A stretch of 64,000 bases of DNA from Tenacibaculum dicentrarchi (GTDB taxonomy: Bacteria; Bacteroidota; Bacteroidia; Flavobacteriales; Flavobacteriaceae): the NCBI RefSeq assembly GCF_964036635.1, contig NZ_OZ038524.1:384001-448000 (forward strand), in the 5' to 3' direction. Shown piece after piece: positions 7,898 through 17,545 of the stretch. Numbering within the stretch: position 1 is the stretch's first letter; every line of letters starts with the position of its first letter. The notes under the pieces were generated by a model. It ran no database searches and was not told the DNA's origin. It saw only the letters and a list, made by a program, of their open reading frames with translations. The position numbers and the translations under genes are program-made.

Positions 7898-9601
7898 ATG
7901 ACAACAAACATTAAAAGGAGAAATTTTTTAAAAAATACTCTTTTAGCAAGTGGTGGAATACTTTTCGCAGCAAATTTTATTAGCTGTACTACTGATGATC
8001 CAATAACAAACCCAATTCCTACTAATTTATCCCAAGAAAACTTTAATGAAGGCGTAGCAAGTTTTGACCCTACAAATTCACAGGTAATTATTTGGACACG
8101 TTACACAACCTCTAAGCCTTCGGTAGCAATTACCTGGCAATTGTCAACAGATGAAAATTTTGAAAATATTGTACGTCAATCAGAGGTAATTACCGATGCT
8201 TCTCGTGATTATACCCTGGCTGTTGAGGTGAAAGAATTAGCTGAAAACCAAAAATTATATTACCGTTTTATCAATATTGAAGAAAAAACAACCTCAGTAG
8301 TTGGTAAAACATTAACCTTTGGAGCTAAAACTGCCGATGTAAAATTAGCCGTCACTTCTTGTGCAAATTATGCCTACGGATATTTTAATGTATATGAGGC
8401 AATTAATAATTCTCAGGCTGATGTGGTGGTTCATTTAGGCGATTATATTTATGAATATGGCGAAAATACGTATGGCTCATTTAGAACGCCAAATCCGAAA
8501 GGCGAAATAATTTCTTTAGATGATTACAGAACCCGTTACCGTCAATATCGTTCAGATAGCAAGCTAAAAGAATTGCATCAAAACAAACCCTTTATTTGTA
8601 TTTGGGATGACCATGAAGTTGCAAACGATTCGTATAAAGATGGGGCTGAAAATCATCAAGAAAACGAAGGAAGTTATACTGCTAGAAAAAATAGCGCCTT
8701 ACAAGCTTACAGCGAATATTTACCAAACACGACTAATATTGCTGATAATGAAATTATCTACAGAAATTTAAAAATAGGAAATTTAGCCGATTTAATTTTA
8801 TTAGACACCCGAATAATAGGACGTGACAAACAATTAGAATACGCTGACTTTTACACTTCAAAAGGCGAGTTTGATGTTGCTTCTTTTCAAAAAGAATGGT
8901 TAAATCCTAACAGAACCATGCTAGGAACTACCCAAAAAACATGGTTTACAAATCAAATAGCAGCATCAAATGCGAGTTGGCAAATTATCGGGCAACAAGT
9001 TTTAATGGGTAAAATGCTAATGCCTGCCGAATTATTACCAATTTTAGCCCGTGTTTCGGCAGAAGCAGCAGCAATTGGTGGCGCATCGGAAGCAACTTTT
9101 GGCGCATTTCAAAAAGCGATTACCGAATTGGTAACGATTAAAACAAGGTTTTTACAAAAAGATCCAAGTTTAACACCTCAAGAAATAACAAGAATAAAAA
9201 CTGTTTTACCATATAATTTAGATGCTTGGGATGGGTATTTTATGGAAAGAGAAGCACTTTTAGCTAGCTTCAAAAATAAAAAAGTAGTTGTTTTAGCAGG
9301 CGATACTCACAATGCTTGGCAAAGTGATTTAACCAATACAAGCGGTGAAAAAGTAGGGGTCGAATTGGCAACAAGCTCGGTATCATCACCAGGATTAGAA
9401 AAATATTTAGGCGCAGGAGCATTGCAATTAGAACAGGCATTAAAACTGTTAGTCGATGACTTAAATTATAGCGATTTTTCACGAAGAGGTTTCATGGAAT
9501 TGCAAATAAATCAAGCATCGGTTGTTTCAAATTGGAAGTTTGTAAACACGGTAACTAGCGAAAGTTACACTACAAAAACAGGGCATAGCCTAACGGTTTA
9601 A
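7898..9601 (+). CDS. PhoD-like alkaline phosphatase, Tat-exported lipoprotein
   Basis: 567 aa. The N-terminus has a twin-arginine motif (RRNFLK, residues 7-12) leading to a lipobox-like FISC (Cys about 30), so export by Tat and lipid anchoring are likely. After an N-terminal Fn3-like PhoD domain comes the metallophosphatase core: VTSCANYAYG, VVHLGDYIYEYG, WDDHEVANDSYKDGAENH and the late AGDTHNAWQSD, which carry the metal-binding Asp, Asn and His residues of the PhoD family. PhoD enzymes are Ca/Fe-dependent phosphomonoesterases or diesterases used to scavenge phosphate from organic phosphate. It stands alone, with a probable promoter upstream and a weak hairpin downstream. Confidence 0.92.
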   Translation: MTTNIKRRNFLKNTLLASGGILFAANFISCTTDDPITNPIPTNLSQENFNEGVASFDPTNSQVIIWTRYTTSKPSVAITWQLSTDENFENIVRQSEVITDASRDYTLAVEVKELAENQKLYYRFINIEEKTTSVVGKTLTFGAKTADVKLAVTSCANYAYGYFNVYEAINNSQADVVVHLGDYIYEYGENTYGSFRTPNPKGEIISLDDYRTRYRQYRSDSKLKELHQNKPFICIWDDHEVANDSYKDGAENHQENEGSYTARKNSALQAYSEYLPNTTNIADNEIIYRNLKIGNLADLILLDTRIIGRDKQLEYADFYTSKGEFDVASFQKEWLNPNRTMLGTTQKTWFTNQIAASNASWQIIGQQVLMGKMLMPAELLPILARVSAEAAAIGGASEATFGAFQKAITELVTIKTRFLQKDPSLTPQEITRIKTVLPYNLDAWDGYFMEREALLASFKNKKVVVLAGDTHNAWQSDLTNTSGEKVGVELATSSVSSPGLEKYLGAGALQLEQALKLLVDDLNYSDFSRRGFMELQINQASVVSNWKFVNTVTSESYTTKTGHSLTV

Positions 9602-9632
9602 AATTAGCCGATTAAATTAAAAAATTAGATAA

Positions 9633-9668
9633 AAGAGTTCCTTGAAATTTATTTTGAGGAGCTTTTTT
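9633..9668 (+). terminator. Weak hairpin plus T run after the phoD-like gene
   Basis: AGTTCCTT and GAGGAGCT can pair with two G-U wobbles across a 12-nt loop, followed by seven T. It is 32 bp after the stop codon. Confidence 0.4.
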
Positions 9669-9681
9669 TATTTAAGTGTTT

Positions 9682-9770
9682 TTTGAAGCAATTTCCCGCT
9701 TTCCGCACTCGCTCTTTTTTTGAAAAAAATCAAAAAAAGGAGCTCAAACAAAGCTTCAATCGGGGCTAGG
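9682..9770 (+). repeat. 89-bp REP-like imperfect palindrome, copy 1
   Basis: Begins TTTGAAGCAATTTCCCGC and ends CAATCGGGGCTAGG. Near-identical copies lie at 21215-21303 and 34676-34764, with an inverted relative at 57658-57755. Outer arms TTGAAGC / GCTTCAA and inner arms CTTTTTTTGA / TCAAAAAAAG make it foldable. It sits between two genes on the same strand. Confidence 0.85.
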
Positions 9771-9862
9771 GGTATTTGCAAATTATTAAAATTAAGCAAA
9801 CAAATAAAGTTACTTCTCTAAAAAATAAAATCGTATTATTGCGCTTAATAACCGTGTTTTTT

Positions 9863-10711
9863 ATGAAAATAATAATGATATGTTTTGCTTTTATTTTATT
9901 AATTAGTTGTCAAAACTTTGGCGAATTAAAACTGAAATGTAATTTGCCAAAACAACTAGAAGAAGTTTCAGGAATCGAAAAAATAAAGAATAACGAATTA
10001 CTTTGGATGCTGAATGATAGCGGAAATAAATCCATTATTTATGGTGTTGATATTACGGGTGAAATTATCCGTGAAGTTGCTGTAAATGCTAAAAATAATG
10101 ATTGGGAAGATATAGCATCAGATGAAAAAGGAAACTTATATATCGCTGATTTTGGAAATAACGATAATAAACGTAAAAATTTAAAAATTCTTAAAATAAA
10201 TCATCAAGACTTATTAGAAAAAGATATTGTTGATGTTGAAAAAATTAAATTTTCGTATGCTTCACAAAATAATTTTCCTCCTAAAAAGAAAAAGCGTTTT
10301 TTTGATGCCGAAAGTCTACTATATAAAAACGGATTTTTATATATTTTTACTAAAAGTAGGGTTAAAAATAAGTACGGAATAACAACATTATATAAAATTC
10401 CTGCTAAAAAAGGAAATCATGTAGCAAAGCGTATTTCAACTTTTGAAACTTGTAATGATTTACCTTGTTGGATTACCGCAGCAGCAATATCTTCTGATGG
10501 AAAAAAAGTAGCCTTATTAAATGGTCAATCCGTTTTTATTCTTACAGATTTTATCGGCGATGATTTTTTATCAGGACAAATTAAAGAATATCCGCTAGGG
10601 CATGTATCTCAAAAAGAAAGTATCACTTTTAAAGATAACAATACCCTTTATATTGCTGATGAAAAAGCTCATGGAAAAGGTGGGAAGTTATATGAATTTT
10701 CGATTAAATAA
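9863..10711 (+). CDS. Hypothetical lipoprotein, beta-propeller-like
   Basis: 282 aa from the ATG at 9863; a longer frame from 9776 is open but would start at the edge of the repeat and put 29 non-signal residues before the leader. The leader ends LLISC, a lipobox. The body has repeated beta-type segments (LLWMLNDSGNKSIIYGVDI, NDWEDIASDEKGNLYIADFG, SITFKDNNTLYIADEK) that resemble SdiA-regulated/NHL-type propeller blades. I do not recognise a precise family and propose no enzymatic role. The last 8 bp overlap the convergent DUF423 gene. Confidence 0.7.
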   Translation: MKIIMICFAFILLISCQNFGELKLKCNLPKQLEEVSGIEKIKNNELLWMLNDSGNKSIIYGVDITGEIIREVAVNAKNNDWEDIASDEKGNLYIADFGNNDNKRKNLKILKINHQDLLEKDIVDVEKIKFSYASQNNFPPKKKKRFFDAESLLYKNGFLYIFTKSRVKNKYGITTLYKIPAKKGNHVAKRISTFETCNDLPCWITAAAISSDGKKVALLNGQSVFILTDFIGDDFLSGQIKEYPLGHVSQKESITFKDNNTLYIADEKAHGKGGKLYEFSIK

Positions 10712-11075
10712 ACGCAATCAATAACATAATCCACCCAATAACTAATAACAAACCGCCGATTGGCGTAATTGGTCCTAAAAACGACATTTTTTTTCCTTTG
10801 GCATCAGATAAAACTAATCCGTAAATACTAAAAGAAAAAAGGAGTGTTCCTATTATAAAAGACAAACTCATTAATGGGTCGGGAGTTGAAAAAGAGCTTC
10901 CAATAAACAACAAAACAATGGCGTGATACATTTGATATTTTACGCCTGTTTCAAATGAATTTAATTGTTCTTCAGATAAAATTTTCTTTAAAGCGTGTGC
11001 ACCAAAAGCACCAAAAATCACCGATAATCCTCCAAATAAAGCTCCTGATATTAATACTATTTGTTGTGTAATCAT
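10704..11075 (-). CDS. DUF423 small membrane protein (YgdD-like)
   Basis: 123 aa with four hydrophobic helices and the DUF423 signature GALFGGLSVIFGAFGAHALK followed by FETGVKYQMYHAIVLLFIGS. This is a widespread inner-membrane family of unknown function. It is 23 bp downstream of the 1229-aa metallophosphoesterase-barrel gene on the same strand and is probably the last gene of that unit. Its 3' end overlaps the convergent lipoprotein gene by 8 bp, so the two messages share antisense ends. Confidence 0.88.
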   Translation of the reverse strand: MITQQIVLISGALFGGLSVIFGAFGAHALKKILSEEQLNSFETGVKYQMYHAIVLLFIGSSFSTPDPLMSLSFIIGTLLFSFSIYGLVLSDAKGKKMSFLGPITPIGGLLLVIGWIMLLIAFI

Positions 11076-11098
11076 ATATTGTTCTTTTAAAATAAAAA

Positions 11099-14000
11099 TT
11101 AAAAATTAAAACCTAAAGAAAAAGCTACTTGTGTACCGTCATTACTATTGAATGCAGAAACTTTAGCTGTCATCATATTTGTAGCATTAAAAAATATACC
11201 TCCACCAATAGAGGTGTTCCATGTATCGGAATTCATATTTTTCATCCAGACTTTACCATAATCAAAACCTCCGTAAATTCCAATGTACAAAGGTAATAAA
11301 CTTGTTTTTAAAGTAGTTAAATTTAAACGAATATCGGTACTATGATAAAAGGCATTTTTACCTGTAAAACGCTCATTTCTATATCCACGTAAACCATTGT
11401 TTGCACCTAAATTAGCTCCTTGATAAAATTCAAAATTATTACCAAAAGTAAGATGTCCTTTAAATTTTGTAGCCAGTACTATTCGTCCGCTAGGAATTAA
11501 TTTGTAATCAAAAGAAATAGACGGAATTGTATAGGCAAAACTATTTTTATTTTCTAAATTATAAGTATAACCAATTTGCAGTGCTGTTTTCATTCCTGTT
11601 GTTGTAAATGCAATATTATCGGTATTTTCAAAATGATAACTAGCCTCTGTATTTAAGAAGTTTTGACGATTAAAATTTACTTCTTGTGAGGTAATAAATC
11701 TACCAGAAGTTTTATCAATTTTAAATGATTGATAATTAATTTCTAATTTTATTCTTGCATCCAAATCACTTTTCCAATGAATAGAAGAACCTGTAATTAA
11801 TTTACTTATTTTAACTCTATTATAATCTTTGTTTTTAAGATTTTTAGCTTCTAAATTTATGGTGTTATTTCCAAATCCGAAGAAATTTTTTGAATAATTA
11901 GGACTTGTGTATAGTGCGTTAAATCCTAAATTCCAATTACCGATAATATTTGCAAATTCATTCGAATAATTTAATTCAAAACCATTTGTAGCAAAATAAT
12001 AGGCACCAGAAATTTTATGTTGTGATGTAAATGGATTTCTTTCAAAACCATAAGTTGTATAAGTATTAGAAACGCCAATTTTAAAACCATCATCAGGATT
12101 TGCACCAATAATTGGCACTAAAACATTGGTGTTATTTTTTAATTTTTTATAATTGTATGTATTTATTTCGTAGTCGTCTGTTAATTTTTTGCGTCCTTTA
12201 TTGGTAATAAAAGTATTTTTCTTTGATTTGTAATCGTAAATTTTTACTTTTTTACCATTTCGAATATCATAATTATCATTGTTTTGTCCGCCAATAATTC
12301 GAAGTTTAATCAGATTATCTCCGTTTCCTTTTACCACAAAAACATCATCATCATCTAAACCATATATCCATATTTCTTTAGTTTCAGAATGATTATAAGT
12401 TCTTTGATGAAAAACAGCCCCTTTTTCTCCTTTTTTAATTCGATATGCAGTAACCTTTGTTTGTCCATTTGGCAATCGATTAATTTCAAACCAATCATCT
12501 TTATTCGTTCCTTTAATTACTTGAAATTTATTAATATGATTAAAGTAAATATCAGATATTTTTTGCAGATTTTTTCTTCTTCCTTGTAATTTTTTCTTGA
12601 TGATTTGAATTGTTTCGCCTTGTACTTCTTCAGGAAAATGATTGAAAGCTTCCGTTATAATTTCATCTGTAATTGTAGCGGTAATTTGTTTTACTTGAGC
12701 ATCCCAAACCTTTTTATCTGACTGATTAATTAAAGACATATCTAAAGGATACGGCTCTAAATTAAACCATTTTGGACTTTTTAAATCTTCTTTATAGGCT
12801 TTCATTAGGCGTAAAGCAGGGATTATTCTAGTAGCGATATTTAATAAAAAACCATCACCCATAATAGAAAAAGCTTGGTCTCTATCTCTAGGAACAGGGC
12901 GATAAATTGTATGCCCATTTTCTTTAAAAACAGCCCAACGCCATTGGTCTTCGTGTCTGTCCCAATCGCCGATTAGCATATCAAATAAACGAGCTTTTAT
13001 GTACGCTGATTCGTCTAAAATATGTTTTTCATTTTTAGCTAATTTTTTTAATAAATCATCAGTACTAATTATTTTATCAGAAAAACCAAAATTAGCTTTA
13101 TCGCCATGACCAGAACTAGCACGTTCTTCAATCATATATAATTCATCGCCAAATTCAGCGTTAAAAGAACCTAAAGCATTTTGTTTTGGAATATAATATA
13201 AAATAGGTTTTGTGTGATAAATTCCAACAGCGTTTGCTAACGTAGCAATAGTAAAAGGTGCATACGGATGCGAGCCTGTAAATGCGTCTAATAATAAGTT
13301 TTCGGTATATGTTTTATTTAATTGACCATTTAAATATTGTTCTTTAAAGGCAACTGCTTGTAAATATTGAACCGCATTTTTTCGCAAGGCACGCATTACA
13401 TATTCACGTCCTTTTTTATCTTTTAATCGTAATGATTTAGATTGATTTCCACCACCTTTTCTAACGGGTCTTAAGCCACCTAAAAGGGTATCTAAATTTA
13501 CGGTTGGCACTGTTACTTTTGTTCCGAAATATTTTCGATAACGTTTACCCCAAAAGTATTCGAATGTTTTTGTTTTTTTTACTTCTTTATCTGTGTAAAT
13601 ACTAGCTGATTTTTCTGTGATATTTCGATAAGGATACGTAATGAAATTTTTGTTTTTATCCGCAGGGAAAACAGTAGCTTCATAAACCATTTTATTTTCG
13701 TTTACCGAATAAAAACGAACCTTAGAACTTCCATTTTTATAAATATCTAATTGAGCAAAACCTTGGCTTCCGTAAGTGAATTTTGCACCGCCTGTTAATT
13801 TAGTTGCACTACTTTTAGAACCAGAACCACTAATAATTTGAGGTAAATTATTTTCAATAATATATTGCAAACTATGTTCGTGACCAGAAACAAAAATGGT
13901 TTTATCGTTTTCTTGTGCTAAAGTTGTAATGTGTTTTTTAAGTTCGTTGTATTTTTTATTTTGCAAATCAACATTGGCAATACCAGTGGTTTTTCTTAGG

Positions 14001-14788
14001 ATATTTTTTAGCGTTCCTAAAACAGGAAGTGGGCTTAAATGACTTTTAAAAGAATAATAACCACCGTGAGAACCATTTGTAAACATTGGATGATGCAAGG
14101 CAATAATGGTTGTTTTTCCTCTTGATTTTTTTAGTAATCCTTTAAATTCATCAAAGAATTTTTTTCTTGTTTTTATTTCGCATTTGTCGTTTATTTTTGG
14201 GTGATTATCCCAATTAGTAACATACCAATGCGTATCGACAATAATTAATACGACATCTTTAGAAATAGTTACTTTTTTTAATGGACAGCCATTTTCAGGT
14301 AAAAATGAGTTTTTTCCTACTGCTTTTTCAACTAATTTTTCTTGTCTTTTTAAGCCATCTAAACCGTTGTACCAATCATGATTTCCTGGGATAAAAATTG
14401 AGTTACCAGCAAATTTTTTAGCGATATCTGTTTGTACTTTAATTCGATGTTTTGCTAACGGATATTTTTTTGATTTTTGAGATGGAATGCCTGTTTCATA
14501 AACGTTGTCACCTAAAAAAAGTAAGGTTGAATTTTTTGGTGCTGTATCAATATGTTTATTTAAATATTTTAATGCAGGCGATATTTTTCCTAAATCAGAA
14601 TTTCCAGCATCACCAATTAAATAAAAAGTATGAGCGATTTTTTTATCAGAATTTAGCTTGTTTTTTTCTTTTTCAATATTTTTCACAACGTTTTTATCTG
14701 CATATTGAGCTTTAAAAGTTGCACAATTATTTAATAATATAACCGTGAAAAAAAGTGCTAAATATTTAATTTTTTTGATAAAATTCAT
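11099..14788 (-). CDS. Outer-membrane lipoprotein: metallophosphoesterase + kinase-like domain + beta-barrel
   Basis: 1229 aa. The lipobox LLNNC (Cys 22) leads into a calcineurin-type metallophosphoesterase (about 54-350) with D60 (LIGDAG), D94-N95 (LGDNV), GNHDW 135-139, H232-H233 and SGHEH 301-305. A middle region (about 430-750) has no standard label. It contains REYVMRALRK (461-470), GDWDRHEDQW (607-616) and RDRDQAF (634-640), which resemble the ATP-lysine, catalytic loop and metal Asp of HipA/Fam20-type atypical kinases; this is my reading. From about 890 the sequence alternates like a 12- to 16-strand barrel and ends in Phe (SLGFNF), as Omp85-like proteins do. It follows selO by 34 bp. 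Substrates are unknown. The phosphatase and barrel calls are firm, the kinase call tentative. Confidence 0.82.
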   Translation of the reverse strand: MNFIKKIKYLALFFTVILLNNCATFKAQYADKNVVKNIEKEKNKLNSDKKIAHTFYLIGDAGNSDLGKISPALKYLNKHIDTAPKNSTLLFLGDNVYETGIPSQKSKKYPLAKHRIKVQTDIAKKFAGNSIFIPGNHDWYNGLDGLKRQEKLVEKAVGKNSFLPENGCPLKKVTISKDVVLIIVDTHWYVTNWDNHPKINDKCEIKTRKKFFDEFKGLLKKSRGKTTIIALHHPMFTNGSHGGYYSFKSHLSPLPVLGTLKNILRKTTGIANVDLQNKKYNELKKHITTLAQENDKTIFVSGHEHSLQYIIENNLPQIISGSGSKSSATKLTGGAKFTYGSQGFAQLDIYKNGSSKVRFYSVNENKMVYEATVFPADKNKNFITYPYRNITEKSASIYTDKEVKKTKTFEYFWGKRYRKYFGTKVTVPTVNLDTLLGGLRPVRKGGGNQSKSLRLKDKKGREYVMRALRKNAVQYLQAVAFKEQYLNGQLNKTYTENLLLDAFTGSHPYAPFTIATLANAVGIYHTKPILYYIPKQNALGSFNAEFGDELYMIEERASSGHGDKANFGFSDKIISTDDLLKKLAKNEKHILDESAYIKARLFDMLIGDWDRHEDQWRWAVFKENGHTIYRPVPRDRDQAFSIMGDGFLLNIATRIIPALRLMKAYKEDLKSPKWFNLEPYPLDMSLINQSDKKVWDAQVKQITATITDEIITEAFNHFPEEVQGETIQIIKKKLQGRRKNLQKISDIYFNHINKFQVIKGTNKDDWFEINRLPNGQTKVTAYRIKKGEKGAVFHQRTYNHSETKEIWIYGLDDDDVFVVKGNGDNLIKLRIIGGQNNDNYDIRNGKKVKIYDYKSKKNTFITNKGRKKLTDDYEINTYNYKKLKNNTNVLVPIIGANPDDGFKIGVSNTYTTYGFERNPFTSQHKISGAYYFATNGFELNYSNEFANIIGNWNLGFNALYTSPNYSKNFFGFGNNTINLEAKNLKNKDYNRVKISKLITGSSIHWKSDLDARIKLEINYQSFKIDKTSGRFITSQEVNFNRQNFLNTEASYHFENTDNIAFTTTGMKTALQIGYTYNLENKNSFAYTIPSISFDYKLIPSGRIVLATKFKGHLTFGNNFEFYQGANLGANNGLRGYRNERFTGKNAFYHSTDIRLNLTTLKTSLLPLYIGIYGGFDYGKVWMKNMNSDTWNTSIGGGIFFNATNMMTAKVSAFNSNDGTQVAFSLGFNF

Positions 14789-14822
14789 ACTTATTTAATT
14801 AGAGGATAAATAAAAAATAACT

Positions 14823-16388
14823 TTAAGAACTACAACTTAAAGCAGAACAGCCAACTTTATTACGAGCCCATTCTGGTCGTTTTGCAAACCATTTTTGATG
14901 TTTTGGTTGCTCTGAATATGGCTTTTTCAACAATTCATATAATTCATCAATTAAAGAATAATCGCCTTTATTGGCATCATCAATAGCTAATTGTGCCATA
15001 TAATTTCGCAATACATATTTCGGATTTATAGCATTCATTTTTTCTCTTCTTGCTGAATCAGAAAAAGTTTCTTGTTGTAATCTTTTTAAATAACGATGAA
15101 ACCAATCTTGCCAATGATTTTTTATTTCATCTTTAACTTCGATAATCGTATAAAATGCAATTTTTATTTTATCAAAAGCAGTTTCAAAAGTATCATCTGA
15201 AGAAATTAAGGCTAAATTCCTAAAGAAAAGCGTCATGTCAGTTTCTGTTAATTGTAGCGTTTCTTCTAAGCGTCCAATTAATTCATAATCGTTAGCATCT
15301 TCAGAAAATAAACCGATTTTAGATGTCATCATTTCTAAATATTTCTTTTGAAAAATATCAGCATATTCATCTAAAATTTCTTGTAAAGGCGGCGCTTCTT
15401 CAATAAGCGGAAACAAGGCATTTGCCAATTGAAATAGATTCCAAACACCAATTTGTGATTGATTTCCGTAACGATATCGCTTGTGCTGATTATCGGTTGT
15501 ATTTGGTGTCCAGCCAGTATCGTAGCCTTCTAACCATCCGTAAGGACCGTAATCGATGGTTAATCCGAGGATAGACATATTGTCGGTATTCATAACGCCA
15601 TGAACAAAACCAACACGTTGCCAATCGACAATCATTTCGATAGTTCGGTTTCTTATTTGGGTTAAAAAATCGAGGTACTTTTGTTTTCCTTCGGATGTAA
15701 TTTCAGGGTAAAAATGCTTGATTGTATAATCTGCTAATGTTTTTAAAGCAGGATAATTTTTTCTAGAGGATAAAATTTCAAAACTTCCAAAACGAATAAA
15801 ACTAGGTGCTAAACGGCTTACAATTGCGCCTTTTTCGTAGGCTTGATTTCCGTTGTATAACATATCTCTTAAAACGTCATCACCCGATAAACTTAACGAT
15901 AAAGCACGTGTTGTTGGAACGCCCAAATGAAACATTGCTTCGCTACATAAATATTCTCTTACCGATGAGCGTAAAACCGCCAAACCATCTGCAGTTCTTG
16001 AATATGGAGTTTCTCCAGCACCTTTTAATTGTAGTGTCCAACGTTTATTATTGTGTACAATTTCGGTTAAATTGATGGCTCTACCATCGCCTAATTGCCC
16101 TGCCCAATTTCCAAATTGATGTCCGCCATAACACATCGCAAAAGGATGCGTATTTTCTAAGATTTTATTTCCTGTAAAAACTTTTAAAAATTCATCTGAT
16201 TTAGCATCTTTTTCAGTTAATCCAATTGCAGTTAACATTTCTTTTGAAACATGAAGTAACTTCGGATTTGCTGTTTTTTTAGGTTCAACAAACGAAAAAC
16301 AAGCATCTAAAACTTGTCTTCGGTTATTTTCTAAAATTTTATCGGCAGGTAATTCTTTTGTAAAAGTATCTTGAATATTAAGCTTCAT
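14823..16388 (-). CDS. selO: Protein adenylyltransferase SelO (YdiU family)
   Basis: 521 aa, a pseudokinase-fold enzyme that transfers AMP from ATP to Ser/Thr/Tyr of target proteins. Landmarks: YGGHQFGNWAGQLGDGRA, LQLKGAGETPYSRTADG with K122, SSVREYLCSEAM, HGVMNTDNMS with N270, and DYGP with D279; these are the inverted-nucleotide-binding and catalytic positions of SelO. The C-terminus ends GCSALSCSS: C514 and C519 could form the redox pair that in other SelO proteins controls activity, and selenocysteine replaces the equivalent Cys in vertebrates. It lies 38 bp downstream of msrA and is very likely in one operon with msrB-msrA, which links it to oxidative stress. Confidence 0.93.
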   Translation of the reverse strand: MKLNIQDTFTKELPADKILENNRRQVLDACFSFVEPKKTANPKLLHVSKEMLTAIGLTEKDAKSDEFLKVFTGNKILENTHPFAMCYGGHQFGNWAGQLGDGRAINLTEIVHNNKRWTLQLKGAGETPYSRTADGLAVLRSSVREYLCSEAMFHLGVPTTRALSLSLSGDDVLRDMLYNGNQAYEKGAIVSRLAPSFIRFGSFEILSSRKNYPALKTLADYTIKHFYPEITSEGKQKYLDFLTQIRNRTIEMIVDWQRVGFVHGVMNTDNMSILGLTIDYGPYGWLEGYDTGWTPNTTDNQHKRYRYGNQSQIGVWNLFQLANALFPLIEEAPPLQEILDEYADIFQKKYLEMMTSKIGLFSEDANDYELIGRLEETLQLTETDMTLFFRNLALISSDDTFETAFDKIKIAFYTIIEVKDEIKNHWQDWFHRYLKRLQQETFSDSARREKMNAINPKYVLRNYMAQLAIDDANKGDYSLIDELYELLKKPYSEQPKHQKWFAKRPEWARNKVGCSALSCSS

Positions 16389-16426
16389 TATTTTTTGGAT
16401 AAATAGATTGACAAAATTAAGGTAAA

Positions 16427-16966
16427 TTACTTTAATTTATGAGCATGTAATTTTCGAAGTGTTGCTAATTTAGGCGAAATAACAAAACTACAATATCCTT
16501 GTTTTTGGTTTTGTCTGTAATAATTTTGATGTGCTTTTTCTGCCTCATAAAAAATAGTATAAGGACTTACTTCTGTAACAATTTTATCTTCGTAAAAAGG
16601 AGCAACTTCAGTTAAAACAATTTCTGAAATTTCTTTTTGAGCTTCATTATGATAAAAAATTACAGAACGATATTCTGTTCCTTTATCCGCTCCTTGCTGA
16701 TTTAAGGTTGTCGGATTGTGAGTGGTCATAAAAATGATTAAAATATCTTGATATGAAATAATATCAGCATCAAAAGTAAGTTGAATTACTTCGGCATGTC
16801 CTGTTAATCCGCTACAAACTTCTCTATATGTTGGGTGTCCTGGAACATTTCCGCCAGCATAACCAGAAACCACTTTTTCAATACCTTTTACTTCCTGAAA
16901 AACAGCTTCTGTACACCAAAAACAGCCACCGCCTAAGGTGGCTGTTTGTAAATTTTGATTAGTCAT
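16427..16966 (-). CDS. msrA: Peptide-methionine (S)-S-oxide reductase MsrA
   Basis: 179 aa. Catalytic motif GCFWCTE with C15 as the nucleophile, then the family block VVSGYAGG and HPTYREVCSGLTGHAEVIQL. C159 in KQGYCSF is placed to be the resolving cysteine regenerated by thioredoxin. No signal peptide, so cytoplasmic repair of the S-epimer of methionine sulfoxide. The gene is 14 bp downstream of msrB and 38 bp upstream of selO, giving both stereospecific reductases plus SelO on one transcript. The sequence of the family is highly conserved, so the call is secure. Confidence 0.97.
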   Translation of the reverse strand: MTNQNLQTATLGGGCFWCTEAVFQEVKGIEKVVSGYAGGNVPGHPTYREVCSGLTGHAEVIQLTFDADIISYQDILIIFMTTHNPTTLNQQGADKGTEYRSVIFYHNEAQKEISEIVLTEVAPFYEDKIVTEVSPYTIFYEAEKAHQNYYRQNQKQGYCSFVISPKLATLRKLHAHKLK

Positions 16967-16980
16967 TAAATTGAATTATT

Positions 16981-17427
16981 TTAATTTTTATTTAAAATCA
17001 TTGATTCTGAATTAATGCAATATCTTAAACCACTAGGTTCAGGTCCATCAGGAAAAACGTGTCCTAAATGTGCATCACAACTATTGCATAAAACTTCTAC
17101 TCGTACCATTCCAAAAGTTGTATCTCTATGATATTTAATAGCATTTTCGGTAATTGGTTGGGTAAAACTCGGCCATCCAGAGTTTGAATCAAATTTAATA
17201 GTAGCATCAAATAAAGGGGTATCACAACAAGTACAATTGTATTTTCCTTCATCATAAGTGCTACATAATTCACCAGAAAAAGGACGTTCAGTTCCTTTTA
17301 AACGGGTAATTCTGAATTGTTCATCAGTTAATAATTCTTTCCATTGTTTTTCAGATTTTTCAACTCTTTTTATTGGCGTCGGATTTCCATTTACGGCAAA
17401 GTGAATAATATTTTTCCAAGTAAGCAT
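16981..17427 (-). CDS. msrB: Peptide-methionine (R)-S-oxide reductase MsrB
   Basis: 148 aa. Zinc-binding CxxC pairs C65/C68 (CTCC) and C114/C117 (CNSC), the substrate-binding NSGWPSF, HLGHVFPDGP, and the nucleophile C137 in RYCINSESM. C55 (GELCSTY) may serve as the resolving cysteine. It reduces the R-epimer of methionine sulfoxide and complements MsrA directly downstream. There is no signal peptide, so it acts in the cytoplasm. It is the first gene of the msrB-msrA-selO run; its promoter should lie in the 118 bp shared with the divergent HD-domain gene. Confidence 0.97.
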   Translation of the reverse strand: MLTWKNIIHFAVNGNPTPIKRVEKSEKQWKELLTDEQFRITRLKGTERPFSGELCSTYDEGKYNCTCCDTPLFDATIKFDSNSGWPSFTQPITENAIKYHRDTTFGMVRVEVLCNSCDAHLGHVFPDGPEPSGLRYCINSESMILNKN

Positions 17428-17545
17428 ATTAAAATATTTTGATGATTAATTGTAGTTTTTATAAAATAATAGTCGTTTTAATCTTGTCAAAATTACAATT
17501 AATAAGAGTAGAATAATATCCTTAATTTAGCAAAAAATATTTTTG

